Positions 37,501 to 53,103 of a stretch of DNA of 64,000 nt are shown here, in pieces (position 1 is the stretch's first letter; each line of letters starts with the position of its first letter). The notes under the pieces were generated by a model, which worked only from the letters and a program-made list of their open reading frames with translations, ran no database searches and was not told the DNA's origin. Location: assembly GCF_028200735.1 (NCBI RefSeq), contig NZ_JAQKPV010000002.1, positions 310,001 to 374,000 of the forward strand, read 5' to 3'. This stretch comes from Streptomyces sp. ACA25. GTDB lineage: Bacteria > Actinomycetota > Actinomycetes > Streptomycetales > Streptomycetaceae. Both the position numbers and the translations under genes were made by a program.

Positions 37501-37678
37501 GCGACGACACACCTCCCGGGTAGCGACACGCCATGGCCACCAGGGCGATCGGCTCCCCACGGCCGGCCTTCAGAGCGTCGTTCTCCTGCCGGAGGCGGTC
37601 CCGCTCCTCCAGCAGCATGCGCAGTGCCCGCTGGACCCGGTCACCGCCGTCCGCTGTGCGATCCGCGGCGTCGTCCAT
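34559..37678 (-). CDS. modular type I PKS, KS-AT-ACP (third extension, methylmalonyl, no reduction)
   Basis: A 1039-residue single-module PKS. A coiled-coil docking segment (about 12-38) precedes the KS (42-460) with Cys in '[15 protein letters not shown]' and both His motifs ([18 protein letters not shown]). The AT (about 560-880) has [10 protein letters not shown] and VDYASHS, the pattern for methylmalonyl-CoA. The ACP (about 950-1025) has [10 protein letters not shown]. No KR, DH or ER is present, so the beta-keto group from this condensation stays: the product is a 2-methyl-3-oxo thioester, which is what a hemiketal ring needs. ATG 37678 lies 1 nt after the upstream PKS stop (TGACATG); the longer frame from 37822 is not used. 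Confidence 0.93.
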   Translation of the reverse strand: MDDAADRTADGGDRVQRALRMLLEERDRLRQENDALKAGRGEPIALVAMACRYPGGVSSPEDLWDMVRDGVDAMEDFPADRGWRDVYDPDPDTVGSSYVRHGGFLTDVADFDAEFFGISPREALAIDPQQRLLLQTSWEAFERAGIVPASVRGTDVGVFTGVSSTEYGWRFLEGSSSELEGYLMHGSALSVASGRVAYELGLTGPTLSVDTACSSSLVALHLAVQSLRAGECSLALASGALVMSTPAIFVEFSRQRGLSADGRCKSFADGADGTGWAEGVGVLLLERLSDARRNGHPVLAVIRGTAVNQDGASNGLTAPNGRAQEKVIRQALANSGVAASEVDAVEAHGTGTVLGDPIEAGALMATYGQDRAEDRPLWLGSMKSNIGHAQAAAGVAGVIKMVMAMRHGYLPKTLHVDTPSRHVDWSSGAVELLVEGREWARAPGPRRAGVSSFGVSGTNAHVILEEEPPLERTDGPGPGPAVAGGLTPWVLSGRNAAALQRQAARLREFAAADPVADIADIGWSLVSSRSRFEHRAVVLGRGREELLSGLSSLAGGADSAGVVRGVAGDLGGTVFMFPGQGSQWVGMGRQLYDTFPVFARSLDECAAAMADWVDWSLLDVVRGVEGAPTLDRVDVVQPALFSVMVSMAALWRSWGVEPAAVVGHSQGEIAAAHVCGALSLRDAAGVVALRSKALVDLIGHGGMASVAESADIVAERIAPWNDRVSIAVVNGPRSVVVSGEPDALDEFVEKMKAEGAQARRISVDYASHSPQVARVRDQVIGPLSHVSPKASTLPFYSTLYGKVMDTTKLNGEYWYSNLREKVLFASCVQRLDDDGFRVFIEMSPHPVLTVPVHEMVEEVDDALVLSSSRRDQSEVEALVGSLAQLHVRGGAVDWDAVFGARRRVDLPTYAFQRERYWLNSSPTAVSADMPPTELPAGGDDLVPLPDRLSALSGDDAKALVLDHVLEKVAVVLGHRSAETIDPDQEFKDIGFDSLLSVELSKRLAASTGLKLRANLVLRHPSPRRIAGHIMSSMPDRDPQ

Positions 37679-37679
37679 G

Positions 37680-40600
37680 TCACTTGCCCCTCTCGTCCAG
37701 AGCCAGGTCGACCAGTGCTTCCAGGTCCATTGCCGCCAGTTGATCCGAGCCGGTGTCCGCGTCCGGCGCCTGCCCGTCGGTGTCCGGCCGGGCCGGGTCG
37801 GCACAGGCCAGAATCGGCTCAAGGAGGCCCGCGGCCCGCAGTCTGTCGATCGGGATGCTGCGCAGCACTTCCCGGGTCGCCGCTTCCTCGTCCGAGCTCG
37901 TGCGGGGCGACGGTTCCGGGCGGAGCAGGCCGAATATGTGGGCGCCCAGCTCCCGTGTCGTCGGGTAGCTGAAGACGAGGGTGGACGGCAGGCGCAGGCC
38001 GGTCGAGGAAGCGAGCCGGTTGCACAGTTCGACCGAGGTCAGCGAGTCGAGTCCGAGGTGGGTGAACGCCTGGTCGGGGTCGACAGCCGCGCTGGACGGG
38101 TGTCCGAGCACGATGGCTGCCTGCTCGCGGACCCAGTCGAGCACGGCTGCCTCCGCCTCGTCCTCCGGCAGGACGGCCAGCCTGGCGGTCAGGCCGAGGG
38201 GGCCGCTGTCCCTGCCCGGACTCGTCCGGTTCCGGCGGGGGCGACCGGCGTCGACGAGGTCGCGCAGGAGGAGCGGCAGCTCGTCACCGGGCTTGTTCCG
38301 CAGCACGGCCGGGTTCACCCGGGCCGGGATGAGCACGGGCTTGTTGATTGCGTACGCCGAGTCGAACAGGGCCAGTGCCTCGGGTGTCGGCATCGCGGTG
38401 ATGCCCAGGCGCCGGATCCGTGAGAAGTCGGCCCGGTCCAGGTCCTCGGTCATGCCGCTGCGCTGCTCCCACCAGCCCCAGCACAGCGACGTGCCGACCA
38501 GGCCGGATGCCCGGCGCCGAGCCGCGAGACCGTCCAGGAACGTGTTCGCCGCCGCGTAGTTCGCCTGCCCTCCGGTGCCGAGTGTGCCCGCAAGCGCGGA
38601 GAACAGGACGAAGGCCGACAGATTGTGATGTCGGGTCAGCTCGTGCAGATTGACCGCACCGCCAACCTTGGCGTGCAGCACGCGGTCGAGGCTCTCCGCG
38701 GTCAGCGACTCGACCGTGCCGTCCGCAAGGCCGCCCGCAGCGTGTATGACCGCCGTCAGCGGATACGCCGGCGGCATGTCCGCGAGCAGGTCCGCCATCG
38801 CGTCGCGGTCCGCGACGTCGCACTCCACTACCTTGACCAGCGCGCCTGCCGCTTCCAGGTCCGAGACCAACTCGGGTACCCCGTCGGCAGCCGGGCCCCG
38901 ACGGCTCGACAGGACCAGACTCCGCACACCGTGTTCGGCGACGAGGTGCCGCGCCACCAGCGACCCCACTCCCCCGGTACCGCCTGTGATCAGCACAGTC
39001 CCGCCGCCGAGGCCGTCGCCCAGCTCAAGCACGATCTTTCCGATGTGCTGGCCTCGGCTCATCTCGCGGAACGCCTTCCGGGCGTCGCGGACGTTCCGGA
39101 CGGTGATCGGATTCAGGTGCAACCGCCCGTCGGCGAACAGCTTCATGACGGCGCGGAACATTTCGTGGATCATGTCCGGACCCGCCTCGTAGAGGTCGAA
39201 GGCCTCGTACGTCACCCCGGGGTGGTCGGCTGCCACCTGCCGGGGATCGCGGATGTCCGTTTTCCCCATCTCGACGAAGTTGCCGCCCTCGGGGAGCAGC
39301 GTCAGCGAGGCATCGACGAACTTGTGTGCGAGGGCGTTCAGAACGACGTCCACACCGTGACCGCCTGTGGAGTCCAGGAACGTCTCCGCGAACGCCAGAT
39401 CCCGGGACGACGCCAGGTGCGCGTCGTCCAGCCCCAGCTCACGCAGGGTGGGCCACTTGGCAGGGCTCGCGGTTCCGTAGATTTCGGCACCGATGTGTTG
39501 CGCCAGCTGCACGGCGGCCATTCCCACTCCGCCTGCCGCGGCGTGGATGAGGATCCGTTGCCCCTTCTTGAGGTTCGTCACGTGGAAGAGGGCGTAGTAG
39601 GCGGTGAGAAAGACACCCGGCACGGACGCCGCCTCAGCGTAACTCCACCCGTCGGGGATGGGCATGAGCATGCGGCGATCCGCCACGGTCACCTTGCCGA
39701 AGGCGCCGGTGAAGATGCCCATCACCCGGTCACCGGGGGCGAGACCGGTGACGTCGTCCGCCACCTCCAGCACGGTTCCGGCGCCCTCGCTGCCGAGCCC
39801 CGTGTCGATGGCCGTCCTCTCCACCAGGCCCAGGGCGATCGTGACGTCCCGGAAGTTCAGTCCTGCTGCGTGCACGGCAATGCGTACCTGGCCGCTCGTC
39901 AGGGGTGCCGCCACCTCAGGGCAGGGGATCCACGTCAGATTCTCCAGCGTCCCCCTGGTCGGTACACCCAGCCGGTGAGCGCCGGCCGCCGGTGGCCCGA
40001 TCTGGTTGATCGCGGGTGACGCCGCCGTCATGCGGGGCACGAGGTACGCGCCGCCGCGCAGCGCGAGCTGGTCCTCGCCGAGGGCGAGCGCATCCCGGAG
40101 GTGTGCCCAGGACGACTCCTCGTCGTCGACGTCCACCAGCCGGAATCTGCCGGGGTGTTCTGTCTGGGCGGACCGGACCAGGCCCCACACGGACGCACCG
40201 GGGAGGCTTTCGACGCTCTCCCCTCCACCGGTGTCGAGGGCCAGGCGGGTGAGCACCACCAGGGTGGATCCGGCGAGCGGCTCCTCCATGAGGAAGCGCT
40301 GGACCAGACCCAGCACCTGGGTGTCCGTGCTTGCGACCGTGGCGAGCAGATCGGTGCCGGTGTCGGTGAAGTCGTCCAGGCAGAGGACGATGTGCGGGGG
40401 CGCCTCTGCGGAAAGGACAGCGTCCAAGGACTCATGGAGCACGGCTTTCCCGTCAGCTGCCCCGCAGACCCGGGAGGCCAGACCGTCCTTCGCGCCGAGT
40501 ACGGCCCACGGCGCGCGGTGTGATGTCCGTTCGCTCTGCGGGACCGGTCGCCATTCCAGTTCGAACAGCGACTGCTGGTGCCCGCCGCGCACCGAGCGCA

Positions 40601-43600
40601 GCTGCTCGGCGCTCACCGGCCGGAACGTCAGCGCCCCGATGCGAGCGATCTCGCGACCGTGCTCATCGGCAATCGTCACGGACACGACACCGTCGCCGAC
40701 CGGGGAGACGCGGATCCGCACGGTCGAGCCGCACTCCCCGACGAGGTCCACCCCGGACCACGAAAAGGGCATCCACCCCTGGTCGCCGCTGACCTCGATG
40801 ACACCGCCGGCCACCACCGCGTGCAGCACGGAGTCGATCAACGCCGGATGCAGGGCGAACTCTCCGCCGGCCGGCACGTCGGCGGTGGTCGGCAGCGTGG
40901 CCGTCGCGAAGAGGTCAGCACCGCGCTGCCACACTTCGCGCAGCCCTCGGAACGCCGGACCGTAATCGAAACCCGCGTCCGCGAAGGTGTCGTACAGAGC
41001 TTCGATGCCGAGCTGCTCCGCCCCGGCGGGTGGCCACACGGCGAGTGAGCGCGCGTCGTCGCTCCGCCCGGCCGTCGACGCTGTGCCCGGTGCCAGATTC
41101 CCGGTCGCGTGACGGGTCCAGCCGCCGACCGTGCGGTCGTCCCCGCCGGGACGCGAGTACACGTCCAGGGGGCGGTGTCCCGTCTCGTCCGGCGCACCGA
41201 CGGCGATCCGCACGTGCACGTCGCCCGTGCCAGGGAGGGTCAGGGGAACTTCCAGGGAGAGTTCCCCGATCGCCGCACACCCGACGAAGTCGCCCACCCA
41301 CAGCGCCAGGTCCAGGTAGGCCGTCGCCGGTACGACGGCCGCACCGTGCACGGAGTGGTCGGCCAGACAAGCGTGGGTCCGCAGGGACCACAGACCGGTG
41401 AACACCACCTCGTCGTTGCCGGGGTGGTCCACCGCGGCGCCGAGCAGCGGGTGCCGCGGAGCTGTGAGACCGGCAGAGGCCACGTCCGTCGTACCCATCT
41501 CGGCCAGGAAGTCGAGCCAGTACCGGCGCTTCTGGAACGCGTAGGTCGGGAGATCGACGGGCCGACGCTCCCCGACGAGCGCACCCCAGTCCACGGCCCC
41601 GCCCCGGACATGGAACCGGGCCAGCGCGCCGACCAGCGTCTCCACCGCACCGCGGTTCCGCCGCGACGCCGACAACACCAACGCGTCGTCCACGCCCGCA
41701 CTGGCGAATGCCTCCCCGGTGATGCTTGTGAGGGTCGACCCCGGCCCCACCTCGAGGAAGACACTCGCACCGGCCGTCCGTGCGCACTCCACCGCCCCGA
41801 AGAAGCGAACGGGCTCGCGGACGTGGCGAACCCAGTGGGTGACGGACGTCAGCTCTTCGAGCGTGGCCTCACGGCCCAATCTGGTCGAGACGACGGGAAC
41901 CGACATGTGGCCCGCGGGGAGCTCGCCGATCGATCCCGCGAAGTCGTCCAGGATCCGGTCCATGAGCGGCGAGTGGAAGGCGTGGTCCACGTCGAGCAGC
42001 TTCGCCGGTGTTCTGTCGGCGACGAGCTGGTCCCGCAGTTCGTGGATCCGGTCGCGGTCGCCCGACACCACCACCGATTCCGGGCCGTTGACGGCGGCGA
42101 TGCCGATGCCCTCGCACGGACGGAGCAGTGCGCTCACCTCGGCTTCCGAGGCCCGCACCGACAGCATGGCCCCCCGCTCGGTGACCGTCTGCATGACCCG
42201 CCCGCGGGCGGCCACGAGCCTGGCCGCACCCTCCAGGTCGATGGCGCCGGACACGTGGGCGGCGGCTATCTCACCGACCGAGTGACCGATCAGGTGGTTC
42301 GGCTTCCCGCAGTAACGCTCCAGGAGCCGGTACTGACTGACCTGCAGGGCGAACAGCGCGGGCTGTGCGATGTCGGTCCGCCGGACGTGGGCTTCATCGG
42401 GCGTGTCGGCGAGGAGCAGGGGCTTCAGGGCGTACGGCAGATGTGCGTCGAGATGTGCACAGACCTCGTCGAGGCTCTGCGCGAACGCGGGGAAGGCGTC
42501 GTACAACGGCCGGGCCACTCCGACCCACTGCGACCCCTGTCCCGGGAACATGAAGACCGTTCCTCCGAGGTCCCCGGCGACACCGCACACCACCCCGGCG
42601 GACTCCGCACCGTCGCGCACCGACGCCAGACCGCTCAGCAACTCCTCCCGATTGCGGCCCAGCACCACCGCGCGGTGCTCGAACAGCGCCCGGCCCGACA
42701 CCAGCGACCACCCGATGTCGGCGACATCCGCGCCCGCGTCGGCGGTGGCGAAAGCACGCAGCTTCTCCGCCTGCGCCCGCAGCGCCCCCGCAGACCGTGC
42801 CGAGACGACCCACGGCACCAGCCCGGCAGCTCCACCGGGCATGTGCTGGGTGCCACCGGGCGCCTTCTCTTCCTGGGGCGCCTCCTCCAGAATCAGGTGT
42901 GCGTTGGTACCGCTGGCCCCGAAAGCGGACACACCCGCCCGCCGAGGCCGTCCCGGGGCGCTCGGCCACTGCATGGCACCGGTCAGCAGTTCCACCGCCC
43001 CGGCCGACCAGTCCACATGCGTCGAGGGGAGGTCCACGTGCAGCGTCTTGGGCATCGTCCTGTGGCGTATCGCCATAATCATCTTGATGATCCCGCCGAC
43101 GCCTGCGGCCGCCTGTGCGTGGCCGATGTTCGACTTCAACGACCCGAGCCACAGGGGCCGGTGGGGGTCCCGGTCCTGCCCGTAGGTGGCCAGCAGCGCC
43201 TGTGCCTCGATCGGATCGCCCAGCCTCGTGCCGGTCCCGTGGGCCTCGACCACGTCCACATCGGCCGCCTGTATCCGGGCATTCGCCAACGCCGCCCGGA
43301 TGACGCGCTGCTGTGCCGGCCCGTTCGGCGCGGTCAGCCCGTTGGACGCGCCGTCCTGGTTGACCGCCGAGCCGCGGATCAACGCCCAGATCCGACGCCC
43401 GTTGCGCCGCGCGTCCGACAGCCGCTCGAGCACCAGGACCCCGACTCCCTCGGAGAAGCCGGCGCCGTCGGCCGCGTCGGCGAACGCCTTGCACCGGCCG
43501 TCCGCCGCCAGGCCCCGCTGCCGTGACATCTCCCGGAGCACCTGCGTCGTCGCCATGACGGTGACACCCCCGGCCAGCGCCAGCCCGCACTCGCCCTGCC

Positions 43601-44264
43601 GCAGCGACTGCACCGCTTGGTGCACCGCCACCAGCGACGAGGAGCACGCGGTCTCGGTCGACACCGCCGGGCCCTCCAGGCCCAGCACGTACGCCACACG
43701 CCCGGACGCCACGCTCAGCAGGGAACCGGTCTGCCCGTAGCCCGAGATACTCTCGGGGGTGGCGAAGTGGTTGCCGTAACCGAAGTACGCAAGACCGGCG
43801 AAGACCCCCGTCTCGCTGCCGCGCAGGGTCCGCGGATCAATACCGGCTCGTTCCAGGGACTCCCACGAGGACTCGAGGAGCAACCGCTGCTGCGGGTCGG
43901 CAGCCAGCGCCTCGCGCGGGTTCATCCCGAAGAACTCGGCGTCGAAGTCACCCGCGTCACGCAGGAACCCGCCCGAGCGCGTGTAACAGGTGTTGGGCCT
44001 GTCCGGATCCGGGTCATACAGACCCTCCAGGTCCCAGTTGCGGTCCCCGGGGAAGCCCGACACCGCGTCCCGGCCTGCCTTGACCAGGTCCCACAGCGCC
44101 TCCGGGGAAGCCACCCCGCCCGGGTAGCGGCAGGCGACGCCCACGACCGCGATGGGCTCGGCAGCGGCCTCCGTCAGCTCCTCCAAGCGGTGACGCGTTT
44201 CGATCAGCTCGATCGATGTCCGCTTCAGGTACTCCAGGACATCGGCGTTGTTGTCGTCTGTCAT
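37680..44264 (-). CDS. modular type I PKS, KS-AT-DH-ER-KR-ACP (second extension, malonyl, full reduction)
   Basis: A 2194-residue fully reducing module. Order: docking helix (7-30), KS (35-460, Cys in [13 protein letters not shown] near 206), AT (570-880, [10 protein letters not shown] and HAFHS, malonyl-type), DH (930-1200, [10 protein letters not shown] near 971 and intact Asp in [12 protein letters not shown]), ER (1435-1745, NADPH motif [15 protein letters not shown]), KR (1755-1940, [20 protein letters not shown], Ser and Tyr of [16 protein letters not shown]) and ACP (2040-2110, [12 protein letters not shown]). It should add an unbranched, fully saturated two-carbon unit. ATG follows GGGGAG that overlaps the previous stop; gap 9 nt. 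Confidence 0.95.
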   Translation of the reverse strand: MTDDNNADVLEYLKRTSIELIETRHRLEELTEAAAEPIAVVGVACRYPGGVASPEALWDLVKAGRDAVSGFPGDRNWDLEGLYDPDPDRPNTCYTRSGGFLRDAGDFDAEFFGMNPREALAADPQQRLLLESSWESLERAGIDPRTLRGSETGVFAGLAYFGYGNHFATPESISGYGQTGSLLSVASGRVAYVLGLEGPAVSTETACSSSLVAVHQAVQSLRQGECGLALAGGVTVMATTQVLREMSRQRGLAADGRCKAFADAADGAGFSEGVGVLVLERLSDARRNGRRIWALIRGSAVNQDGASNGLTAPNGPAQQRVIRAALANARIQAADVDVVEAHGTGTRLGDPIEAQALLATYGQDRDPHRPLWLGSLKSNIGHAQAAAGVGGIIKMIMAIRHRTMPKTLHVDLPSTHVDWSAGAVELLTGAMQWPSAPGRPRRAGVSAFGASGTNAHLILEEAPQEEKAPGGTQHMPGGAAGLVPWVVSARSAGALRAQAEKLRAFATADAGADVADIGWSLVSGRALFEHRAVVLGRNREELLSGLASVRDGAESAGVVCGVAGDLGGTVFMFPGQGSQWVGVARPLYDAFPAFAQSLDEVCAHLDAHLPYALKPLLLADTPDEAHVRRTDIAQPALFALQVSQYRLLERYCGKPNHLIGHSVGEIAAAHVSGAIDLEGAARLVAARGRVMQTVTERGAMLSVRASEAEVSALLRPCEGIGIAAVNGPESVVVSGDRDRIHELRDQLVADRTPAKLLDVDHAFHSPLMDRILDDFAGSIGELPAGHMSVPVVSTRLGREATLEELTSVTHWVRHVREPVRFFGAVECARTAGASVFLEVGPGSTLTSITGEAFASAGVDDALVLSASRRNRGAVETLVGALARFHVRGGAVDWGALVGERRPVDLPTYAFQKRRYWLDFLAEMGTTDVASAGLTAPRHPLLGAAVDHPGNDEVVFTGLWSLRTHACLADHSVHGAAVVPATAYLDLALWVGDFVGCAAIGELSLEVPLTLPGTGDVHVRIAVGAPDETGHRPLDVYSRPGGDDRTVGGWTRHATGNLAPGTASTAGRSDDARSLAVWPPAGAEQLGIEALYDTFADAGFDYGPAFRGLREVWQRGADLFATATLPTTADVPAGGEFALHPALIDSVLHAVVAGGVIEVSGDQGWMPFSWSGVDLVGECGSTVRIRVSPVGDGVVSVTIADEHGREIARIGALTFRPVSAEQLRSVRGGHQQSLFELEWRPVPQSERTSHRAPWAVLGAKDGLASRVCGAADGKAVLHESLDAVLSAEAPPHIVLCLDDFTDTGTDLLATVASTDTQVLGLVQRFLMEEPLAGSTLVVLTRLALDTGGGESVESLPGASVWGLVRSAQTEHPGRFRLVDVDDEESSWAHLRDALALGEDQLALRGGAYLVPRMTAASPAINQIGPPAAGAHRLGVPTRGTLENLTWIPCPEVAAPLTSGQVRIAVHAAGLNFRDVTIALGLVERTAIDTGLGSEGAGTVLEVADDVTGLAPGDRVMGIFTGAFGKVTVADRRMLMPIPDGWSYAEAASVPGVFLTAYYALFHVTNLKKGQRILIHAAAGGVGMAAVQLAQHIGAEIYGTASPAKWPTLRELGLDDAHLASSRDLAFAETFLDSTGGHGVDVVLNALAHKFVDASLTLLPEGGNFVEMGKTDIRDPRQVAADHPGVTYEAFDLYEAGPDMIHEMFRAVMKLFADGRLHLNPITVRNVRDARKAFREMSRGQHIGKIVLELGDGLGGGTVLITGGTGGVGSLVARHLVAEHGVRSLVLSSRRGPAADGVPELVSDLEAAGALVKVVECDVADRDAMADLLADMPPAYPLTAVIHAAGGLADGTVESLTAESLDRVLHAKVGGAVNLHELTRHHNLSAFVLFSALAGTLGTGGQANYAAANTFLDGLAARRRASGLVGTSLCWGWWEQRSGMTEDLDRADFSRIRRLGITAMPTPEALALFDSAYAINKPVLIPARVNPAVLRNKPGDELPLLLRDLVDAGRPRRNRTSPGRDSGPLGLTARLAVLPEDEAEAAVLDWVREQAAIVLGHPSSAAVDPDQAFTHLGLDSLTSVELCNRLASSTGLRLPSTLVFSYPTTRELGAHIFGLLRPEPSPRTSSDEEAATREVLRSIPIDRLRAAGLLEPILACADPARPDTDGQAPDADTGSDQLAAMDLEALVDLALDERGK

Positions 44265-44273
44265 CGCTCTCCC

Positions 44274-47200
44274 CTAGCCGAGCTCTTTGTCCAGCAGGGA
44301 GAGAAGCTCTCCAGCTGACGCCGAACTGATCCGGTCGACGATGCCGACCGGTGATCCCTCGCCCACCATCGAACGGACTCGCCCCTGCAACTCGCCGAGC
44401 AGCGTGGCAATGGTGGCCTTTTCCCCGTCCGCGAGACCGAGGAACGCGTCCTCGAGCCGAGCGCCCAGTCCTTCGATCTCCTTGGTCAGCCGATCGGCCG
44501 GAGATTCCGCGTCACCGCCGCCGGGGTCGATGCCTCCGATCAGGAATCGCGCCAAGGCGCTCGGGTTCGGGTAATCGAACGCGAGTGTGGCGGACAGCTT
44601 CAAGCCGGTCACCGCCGACATCTTGTTCCGGAGCTCCAGGGCCGTGAGCGAATCGATCCCCAGATCGCTGAACGCCACCGTGGGGCTGACCCGCCCGGCA
44701 TCGGCGTGGCCGAGGACCATCGCGGTATGCTCCCGGACCGCATCGAGCAGCACCGCCTCCGCGTCGGCCCGCGGCAGCGATCTGATCCGCTGCGCGAGTT
44801 TGATGTCGGTGGACTCCCTGGTCTCCGGGGCGCCAGGTACGGGGGGCGTCCCGAGCAGACCGCGCAGGAGCGGTGAACCCGTTCGGCCGGCCTGCGACGC
44901 CTTCAGCGCCGGGAGGTTCAGCCGCGCCGGCACCAGCACCGGCTCGTGCCGCGAGATCGCCGCGTCGAACAGCGCGAGCCCTTCGTGCGACGCCATCGGC
45001 TGCACGCCCTGCCGTTGCAGGCGCACGATGTCCACCTCACTGAGGTCGGCGCCCAGCTCGCTGCGTTCCGCCCAGTAACCCCAGCACAGGGAATCGGCAG
45101 GCAGCCCTTCGGCCCGGCGGGCTTCCGCGAGACCGTTGAGGAACGCGTTGGCCGCCGCGTAGCTGGCCTGCCCCGCCGTCCCGAGCACGCTCGCGATCGA
45201 GGAGAACAGCACGAACGCGGACAGGTCCAGATGCCTTGTCAGCTCGTGCAGGTGCCAGGCGCCGTGCGCCTTCGGCGCGAGCACCGAGTCCACACGGTCC
45301 TCGGTCAACGCCGGCACGATCCCGTCGTCCAGCGCGGCCGCGCAGTGAATCACCGCCGTCAGCGGGTGCTCGTCCGGTACCGCGGCGATCAGCTCGGCGA
45401 GGGACGCACGGTCCGTCACATCGCACGCCACGACCTCGACCTGCGCTCCCGTCGCGGCCAACTCCTCCCGCAGCCCTGCCGCCGCCGGCGCCGCCGGCCC
45501 CCGCCTACTGGTCAGCACCAGCCGGCGCACCCCGTACCGGGCCACGAGGTGCCGGGCCAGCATCGCCCCCAGGCCGCCGGTACCACCGGTGATCAGCACC
45601 GTCCCGTTTCCGAGGGCGGAACCGTCCGCCGCCCCGTCGAGGGACCCGCCGCCGGCGGACGCACCGGAGGCGTGAGCCAGTTGTGGGGTGGTCACGAGGC
45701 CGGCCCGAATCTTGAGCTGGGGTTCTCCGCTTGCGGCCACCACCGGGATGCCCGCCCACGAAGCGGGCTGGTCGTCCGTGTCCACGAGCATGAACCGGCC
45801 CGGGTTCTCGGTCTGCGCGCTGCGCACGAATCCCCAGACCGCGGCGGCCGCGGGGTCGGTGCCGGTGCCGGGGACCTGGTCGTCGTGGAGCGCCTTCCGC
45901 GTCACGATGACCAGGCGTGAGTCGGAGAACCGGTCGTCGGAAAGCCAGCCCTGGGTCCACCGCAGCACCCGGTGGAGGTTCCGCTCGACGACGGCCGGGG
46001 TGTCACCGGCAGCCGCGTCCGCCCGGTCGAAGGCGGCGATCACGACCGGGGGTATCTCCCCACCGGAGGCGGCGAGTTCGTCGAGGTCGGCGAAGACCTT
46101 CCCGCCCTGCGCCGAGGACGCGGTGATCGTGGCGGACGCACCCAGCACCGCGTGCCGGCCCGGGGCTTCCCCGGCCGGTACCGGGAAGGGGACCCAGTCC
46201 ACCTGGAACAGCGAGTCCCGGTGGTCGAAGCTCAGCTCGGTCAGCTCCTCGACGTCCACAGAGCGCAGGGTCAGCGACTCGACGCCGCCGACAGGTACTC
46301 CGTCCTGATCCGCGATGGTCACGGACAGTGCGTTCTCCCTCGCGGGCGCGAGACGGACGCGCAGCGCTGTCGGCTCGGCGGACCTCAGGCGGACGCCCGT
46401 CCAGCGGTACGGCAGCCGGCCTTCGGCCCGGGGATCGTCGACGCCCTGCCGCAGGCCGACCGGGAGAAGCGCGGCGTGCAGCAAAGCCGGGTGGACCCGG
46501 AACCTGCCCGGATCCACGCTGCCGTGCGCGGGCAGCTCCACCTCCGCGAAAAGCGCGCCGTCGCGGCGCCATACCTCCTTCAGGCCGCGGAGCAGGGGCC
46601 CGTGGTCGAACCCGAGGGCGGACAATCCGGCGTACTCGCCTTCGACGGGCACGGCGACCGCACCCGTGGGGGGCCACACGGCGAGGTCCTCCTCCCGAGG
46701 GGTTCCTCCGGAGCCGGAGCCGACGACGCCGACGGCGTTCCGCGTCCACCCGGGGTCGCCCTCGCCCCGGGAGTGCACGCTGATCACGCGTTTGCCGTCG
46801 ACCACGACCCGGATCTCGCGATCGGCTGTTCGGGACAGCACCAGCGGCGCTTCCAGGGTGAGTTCGTCGACGACGTCACAGCGCGCCTTGCCCGCCGCCC
46901 ACACCGCCATCTCCACCAGGACCGCTCCGGGCACCACGACGGCGCCGTGCACCACATGGTCGGCGAGCCACGGGTGGCGCCGCAGCGACAAGCGCCCGCT
47001 GCCCACCACCCCACCGCTCTCCCCGTCATCGGGCAGGTCGATCACGGCATCGAGCAGCGGATGGTCCGACGTGCTCTCCGTGGTGGCCTCGCGGGGTGTG
47101 TCCAGCCAGTAGCGCTGCCGCTGGAAGGCGTACGTGGGCAGATCGACCCACCGGCCTTCCTCGCCCGGGTACGCCGCTTCCCACGACACCGGGACCCCCG

Positions 47201-49895
47201 CCACGAAGGCCTCGGCCGCCGACCGGTACAACCGCGCGAGGCCGCCGTTGCCGCGGCGCAGCGAACCCACCACCACCCCGTCGGCGCCGGGGGTGTCGAG
47301 CATCTCCTGAATGTTGACCGTGAGCAGTGGGTGCGGGCTGACCTCGACGAACGCGCCGTGTCCCCGTTCGAAGAGGTGCTTCATGGTGGCCTCGAACTGG
47401 ACGGGTTCCCGCATGTTCCGGAACCAGTAGGCCGCGTCCAGCTCCGCGGTGTCGATCAGTCCACCAGTCACCGTCGAGTAGAACGCCACCGGTGCGGTCA
47501 CGGGGGTGATCCGGCCCAGTTCGTCCAGAAGCCGGTCCTTGAACCGGTCCATCAGCGGCGAGTGCCCGGGGACGCTCGCCGGGATCCACCGGGCGCGGAC
47601 TCCCTGGGAATCGCAGTGTGCGACCAGTTCCCTGACCGCTTCTGTCTCACCCGAGACCGTCGTCGAGTACGGTCCGTTGACCGCGGCGATCGCGACCCGG
47701 GACTCCCACGGCCCCAGCAGCTCCCGCACCCGGTCCACGGTTGCCACAATCCCGGCCATGCCGCCGTCCTGCGTCGCCGTGGCAAGGAGTCGGGACCGGG
47801 CGACCACGATTTTGACCGCGTCCGGCAGGGTCAGGGCGCCCGCGGCGCAGGCCGCGGCGATCTCGCCCTGGGAATGGCCGAGCACCGCGTCCGGAGTCAC
47901 CCCCAGGGAACGCCACACCCGCGCCAGCGACACCATCACCGAGAACAGCACCGGCTGGACGACGTCGATGCGGTCCAGGTCCGCCGCCTCCGGCCCCCCG
48001 CACACGGTGTCGATCAACGACCAGGACACCCATGGCTCCAGCGCTTCCGCGCACGCGAGCAGCTGCTCGGCGAAGACAGGGCTCGACTCCCACAGCTCGC
48101 GTCCCATGCCGACCCACTGGCAGCCCTGGCCCGGGAACACGAACACCGTCCGGCCCACCGGTTTCGCGACGCCGGAGACCACACCGGCGGGAGGCCTGGC
48201 CCCCTCGACCACGGCGGTCAGACCGGCGAGCAGCTGCTCCCGGTCCGCGCCGATCACCACCTGGCGGTGCTCGAACAGCGATCGGGTGGCCACCAGCGAG
48301 TACCCCACCCCCGCGAGCGGCAGGTCCGCGTCCGCGTCGACCCTGTCCCTCAGCCGCAGCACTTGCTCCCTCAACGCCTCGTCGGACCGTCCCGACAGCA
48401 CCCACGGCACCGCTCCGGGGCCACCGGTGGACGTCCGGCCGGCGGCGGGGTCCGCGGCCGGACCCGTAGCGGCCTCCTCCGCCCCGGTTGCCTGCTCGGC
48501 GGCCCCGGGGGCTTCCTCGATGATGAGGTGCGCGTTGGTGCCGCTGACCCCGAAGGACGACACGCCCGCGCGCCGGGGCCGTCGCGGTGCGCTGGGCCAC
48601 TCCCGGGCCTCGGTCAGCAGCGCCACCGTTCCGGCCGACCAGTCGACGTGCGGGCTCGGGCGGTCCACGTGCAACGTCCTGGGCAGCACGCCGTGGCGCA
48701 TCGCCATGATCATCTTGATCACCCCGCCGACGCCCGCGGCGGCCTGCGTGTGACCGATGTTCGACTTCAGCGAGCCCAGCCACAACGGCCGGCCGGGGGC
48801 CCGGTCCTGCCCGTAGGTGGCCAGCAGCGCCTCCGCCTCGATGGGGTCACCCAGTTTCGTGCCGGTCCCGTGCGCCTCCACCGCGTCCACCTCGCCGAGC
48901 GCCAGCCCGGCATCGGCCAGGGCCGCCCGGATGACACGCTGCTGCGCAAGTTCGCTCGGCGCCGTCAGACCGTTGGACGCCCCGTCCTGGTTGATCGCCG
49001 AACCCCGGATCACCGCAAGGATCCGGCGCCCGTTGCGCCGCGCGTCCGACAGCCGCTCAAGCACCAGCACGCCCGCGCCCTCGCCCCAGCCGGTTCCGTC
49101 GGCCGCCTCCGCGAACGACTTGCACCGCCCGTCGGCGGAAAGACCCCGCTGCCGGGACACCTCCACGAACAGCCCCGGACTCGGCAGCACCGACGCCCCG
49201 CCGGCCAACGCCAACCCGCACTCCCCGGAACGCAGGGACCGCACGGCCTGGTGAACCGCGACCAAGGACGACGAGCAGGCCGTGTCCGTCGACACCGCCG
49301 GGCCCTCCAGACCCAGCACGTACGCCACCCGGCCCGAGGCCACGCTCGTGTACGTCCCCGTGAGGCCGAAACCCTCCACCTGGGCGGCTGCCCCGCCGCC
49401 CATCCGGGGGCCGTAGTCGACCCCGTAGATCCCCGTGAACACCCCGGTCGCCGAACCCCGCAATGCGGCGGGATCGATCCCCGCACGTTCCAGCGCTTCC
49501 CACGACGTCTCCAGCAGCAACCGCTGCTGCGGGTCCATCGCCAGCGCCTCTCGCGGGCTGATGCCGAAGAACGGCGCGTCGAATTCGGCGAGATCAGGCA
49601 GGAATCCACCGGACCGCGTGTACGTCTTCCCTCGCGCCTCCGGATCGGGGTCGTACAGCCCTTCAACGTCCCACCCCCGGTCCTGCGGGAAATCCCCCAT
49701 CGCGTCCACACCACCGGACACCACGCCCCACAGCGCTTCGGGGGACGTCACCCCGCCCGGGAAGCGGCACCCCGCGCCCACGACCGCGATGGGCTCACGA
49801 GCGGACTCCTCCAGCTCACGCACCCGCTCACGCAGTTCCTGCGCATCGCCGACGGCGCGACGCAAGTAGGACCGGAGCTTGTCGACATCCTCCAC
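44274..49895 (-). CDS. modular type I PKS, KS-AT-(DH)-KR-ACP (first extension, unusual extender, beta-hydroxyl)
   Basis: A 1873-residue module. KS (about 33-455, Cys in [13 protein letters not shown] near 207); AT (about 575-885) with [10 protein letters not shown] but [10 protein letters not shown] where common ATs have YASHS or HAFHS, so an atypical larger extender is likely. The DH-like region keeps [10 protein letters not shown] (near 978) but the catalytic Asp is replaced by His ([10 protein letters not shown], His1140), so dehydration should fail. KR (about 1430-1610) has LDDGIV, Ser and Tyr ([16 protein letters not shown]), B-type, giving a retained D-configured alcohol. ACP near 1748. 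GTG 49895 is chosen since GAGGGAGG lies just upstream; TTG 49910 has no ribosome site. Confidence 0.93.
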   Translation of the reverse strand: MEDVDKLRSYLRRAVGDAQELRERVRELEESAREPIAVVGAGCRFPGGVTSPEALWGVVSGGVDAMGDFPQDRGWDVEGLYDPDPEARGKTYTRSGGFLPDLAEFDAPFFGISPREALAMDPQQRLLLETSWEALERAGIDPAALRGSATGVFTGIYGVDYGPRMGGGAAAQVEGFGLTGTYTSVASGRVAYVLGLEGPAVSTDTACSSSLVAVHQAVRSLRSGECGLALAGGASVLPSPGLFVEVSRQRGLSADGRCKSFAEAADGTGWGEGAGVLVLERLSDARRNGRRILAVIRGSAINQDGASNGLTAPSELAQQRVIRAALADAGLALGEVDAVEAHGTGTKLGDPIEAEALLATYGQDRAPGRPLWLGSLKSNIGHTQAAAGVGGVIKMIMAMRHGVLPRTLHVDRPSPHVDWSAGTVALLTEAREWPSAPRRPRRAGVSSFGVSGTNAHLIIEEAPGAAEQATGAEEAATGPAADPAAGRTSTGGPGAVPWVLSGRSDEALREQVLRLRDRVDADADLPLAGVGYSLVATRSLFEHRQVVIGADREQLLAGLTAVVEGARPPAGVVSGVAKPVGRTVFVFPGQGCQWVGMGRELWESSPVFAEQLLACAEALEPWVSWSLIDTVCGGPEAADLDRIDVVQPVLFSVMVSLARVWRSLGVTPDAVLGHSQGEIAAACAAGALTLPDAVKIVVARSRLLATATQDGGMAGIVATVDRVRELLGPWESRVAIAAVNGPYSTTVSGETEAVRELVAHCDSQGVRARWIPASVPGHSPLMDRFKDRLLDELGRITPVTAPVAFYSTVTGGLIDTAELDAAYWFRNMREPVQFEATMKHLFERGHGAFVEVSPHPLLTVNIQEMLDTPGADGVVVGSLRRGNGGLARLYRSAAEAFVAGVPVSWEAAYPGEEGRWVDLPTYAFQRQRYWLDTPREATTESTSDHPLLDAVIDLPDDGESGGVVGSGRLSLRRHPWLADHVVHGAVVVPGAVLVEMAVWAAGKARCDVVDELTLEAPLVLSRTADREIRVVVDGKRVISVHSRGEGDPGWTRNAVGVVGSGSGGTPREEDLAVWPPTGAVAVPVEGEYAGLSALGFDHGPLLRGLKEVWRRDGALFAEVELPAHGSVDPGRFRVHPALLHAALLPVGLRQGVDDPRAEGRLPYRWTGVRLRSAEPTALRVRLAPARENALSVTIADQDGVPVGGVESLTLRSVDVEELTELSFDHRDSLFQVDWVPFPVPAGEAPGRHAVLGASATITASSAQGGKVFADLDELAASGGEIPPVVIAAFDRADAAAGDTPAVVERNLHRVLRWTQGWLSDDRFSDSRLVIVTRKALHDDQVPGTGTDPAAAAVWGFVRSAQTENPGRFMLVDTDDQPASWAGIPVVAASGEPQLKIRAGLVTTPQLAHASGASAGGGSLDGAADGSALGNGTVLITGGTGGLGAMLARHLVARYGVRRLVLTSRRGPAAPAAAGLREELAATGAQVEVVACDVTDRASLAELIAAVPDEHPLTAVIHCAAALDDGIVPALTEDRVDSVLAPKAHGAWHLHELTRHLDLSAFVLFSSIASVLGTAGQASYAAANAFLNGLAEARRAEGLPADSLCWGYWAERSELGADLSEVDIVRLQRQGVQPMASHEGLALFDAAISRHEPVLVPARLNLPALKASQAGRTGSPLLRGLLGTPPVPGAPETRESTDIKLAQRIRSLPRADAEAVLLDAVREHTAMVLGHADAGRVSPTVAFSDLGIDSLTALELRNKMSAVTGLKLSATLAFDYPNPSALARFLIGGIDPGGGDAESPADRLTKEIEGLGARLEDAFLGLADGEKATIATLLGELQGRVRSMVGEGSPVGIVDRISSASAGELLSLLDKELG

Positions 49896-49934
49896 CAGGG
49901 CCTCCCTCAACGGTTGCTAAGAAGAACGGGGTTG

Positions 49935-53051
<3,117 letters not shown>

Positions 53052-53103
53052 ACGTGTCCCTTCCGGTTTCCTGGGCGTCCGGCTCTCACGGGCTGCACCG
53101 CTT

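Noticed and set aside
49908..49910. TTG as start of the first-extension PKS
   Set aside because: No ribosome site precedes it, while GTG 49895 has GAGGGAGG at good spacing.
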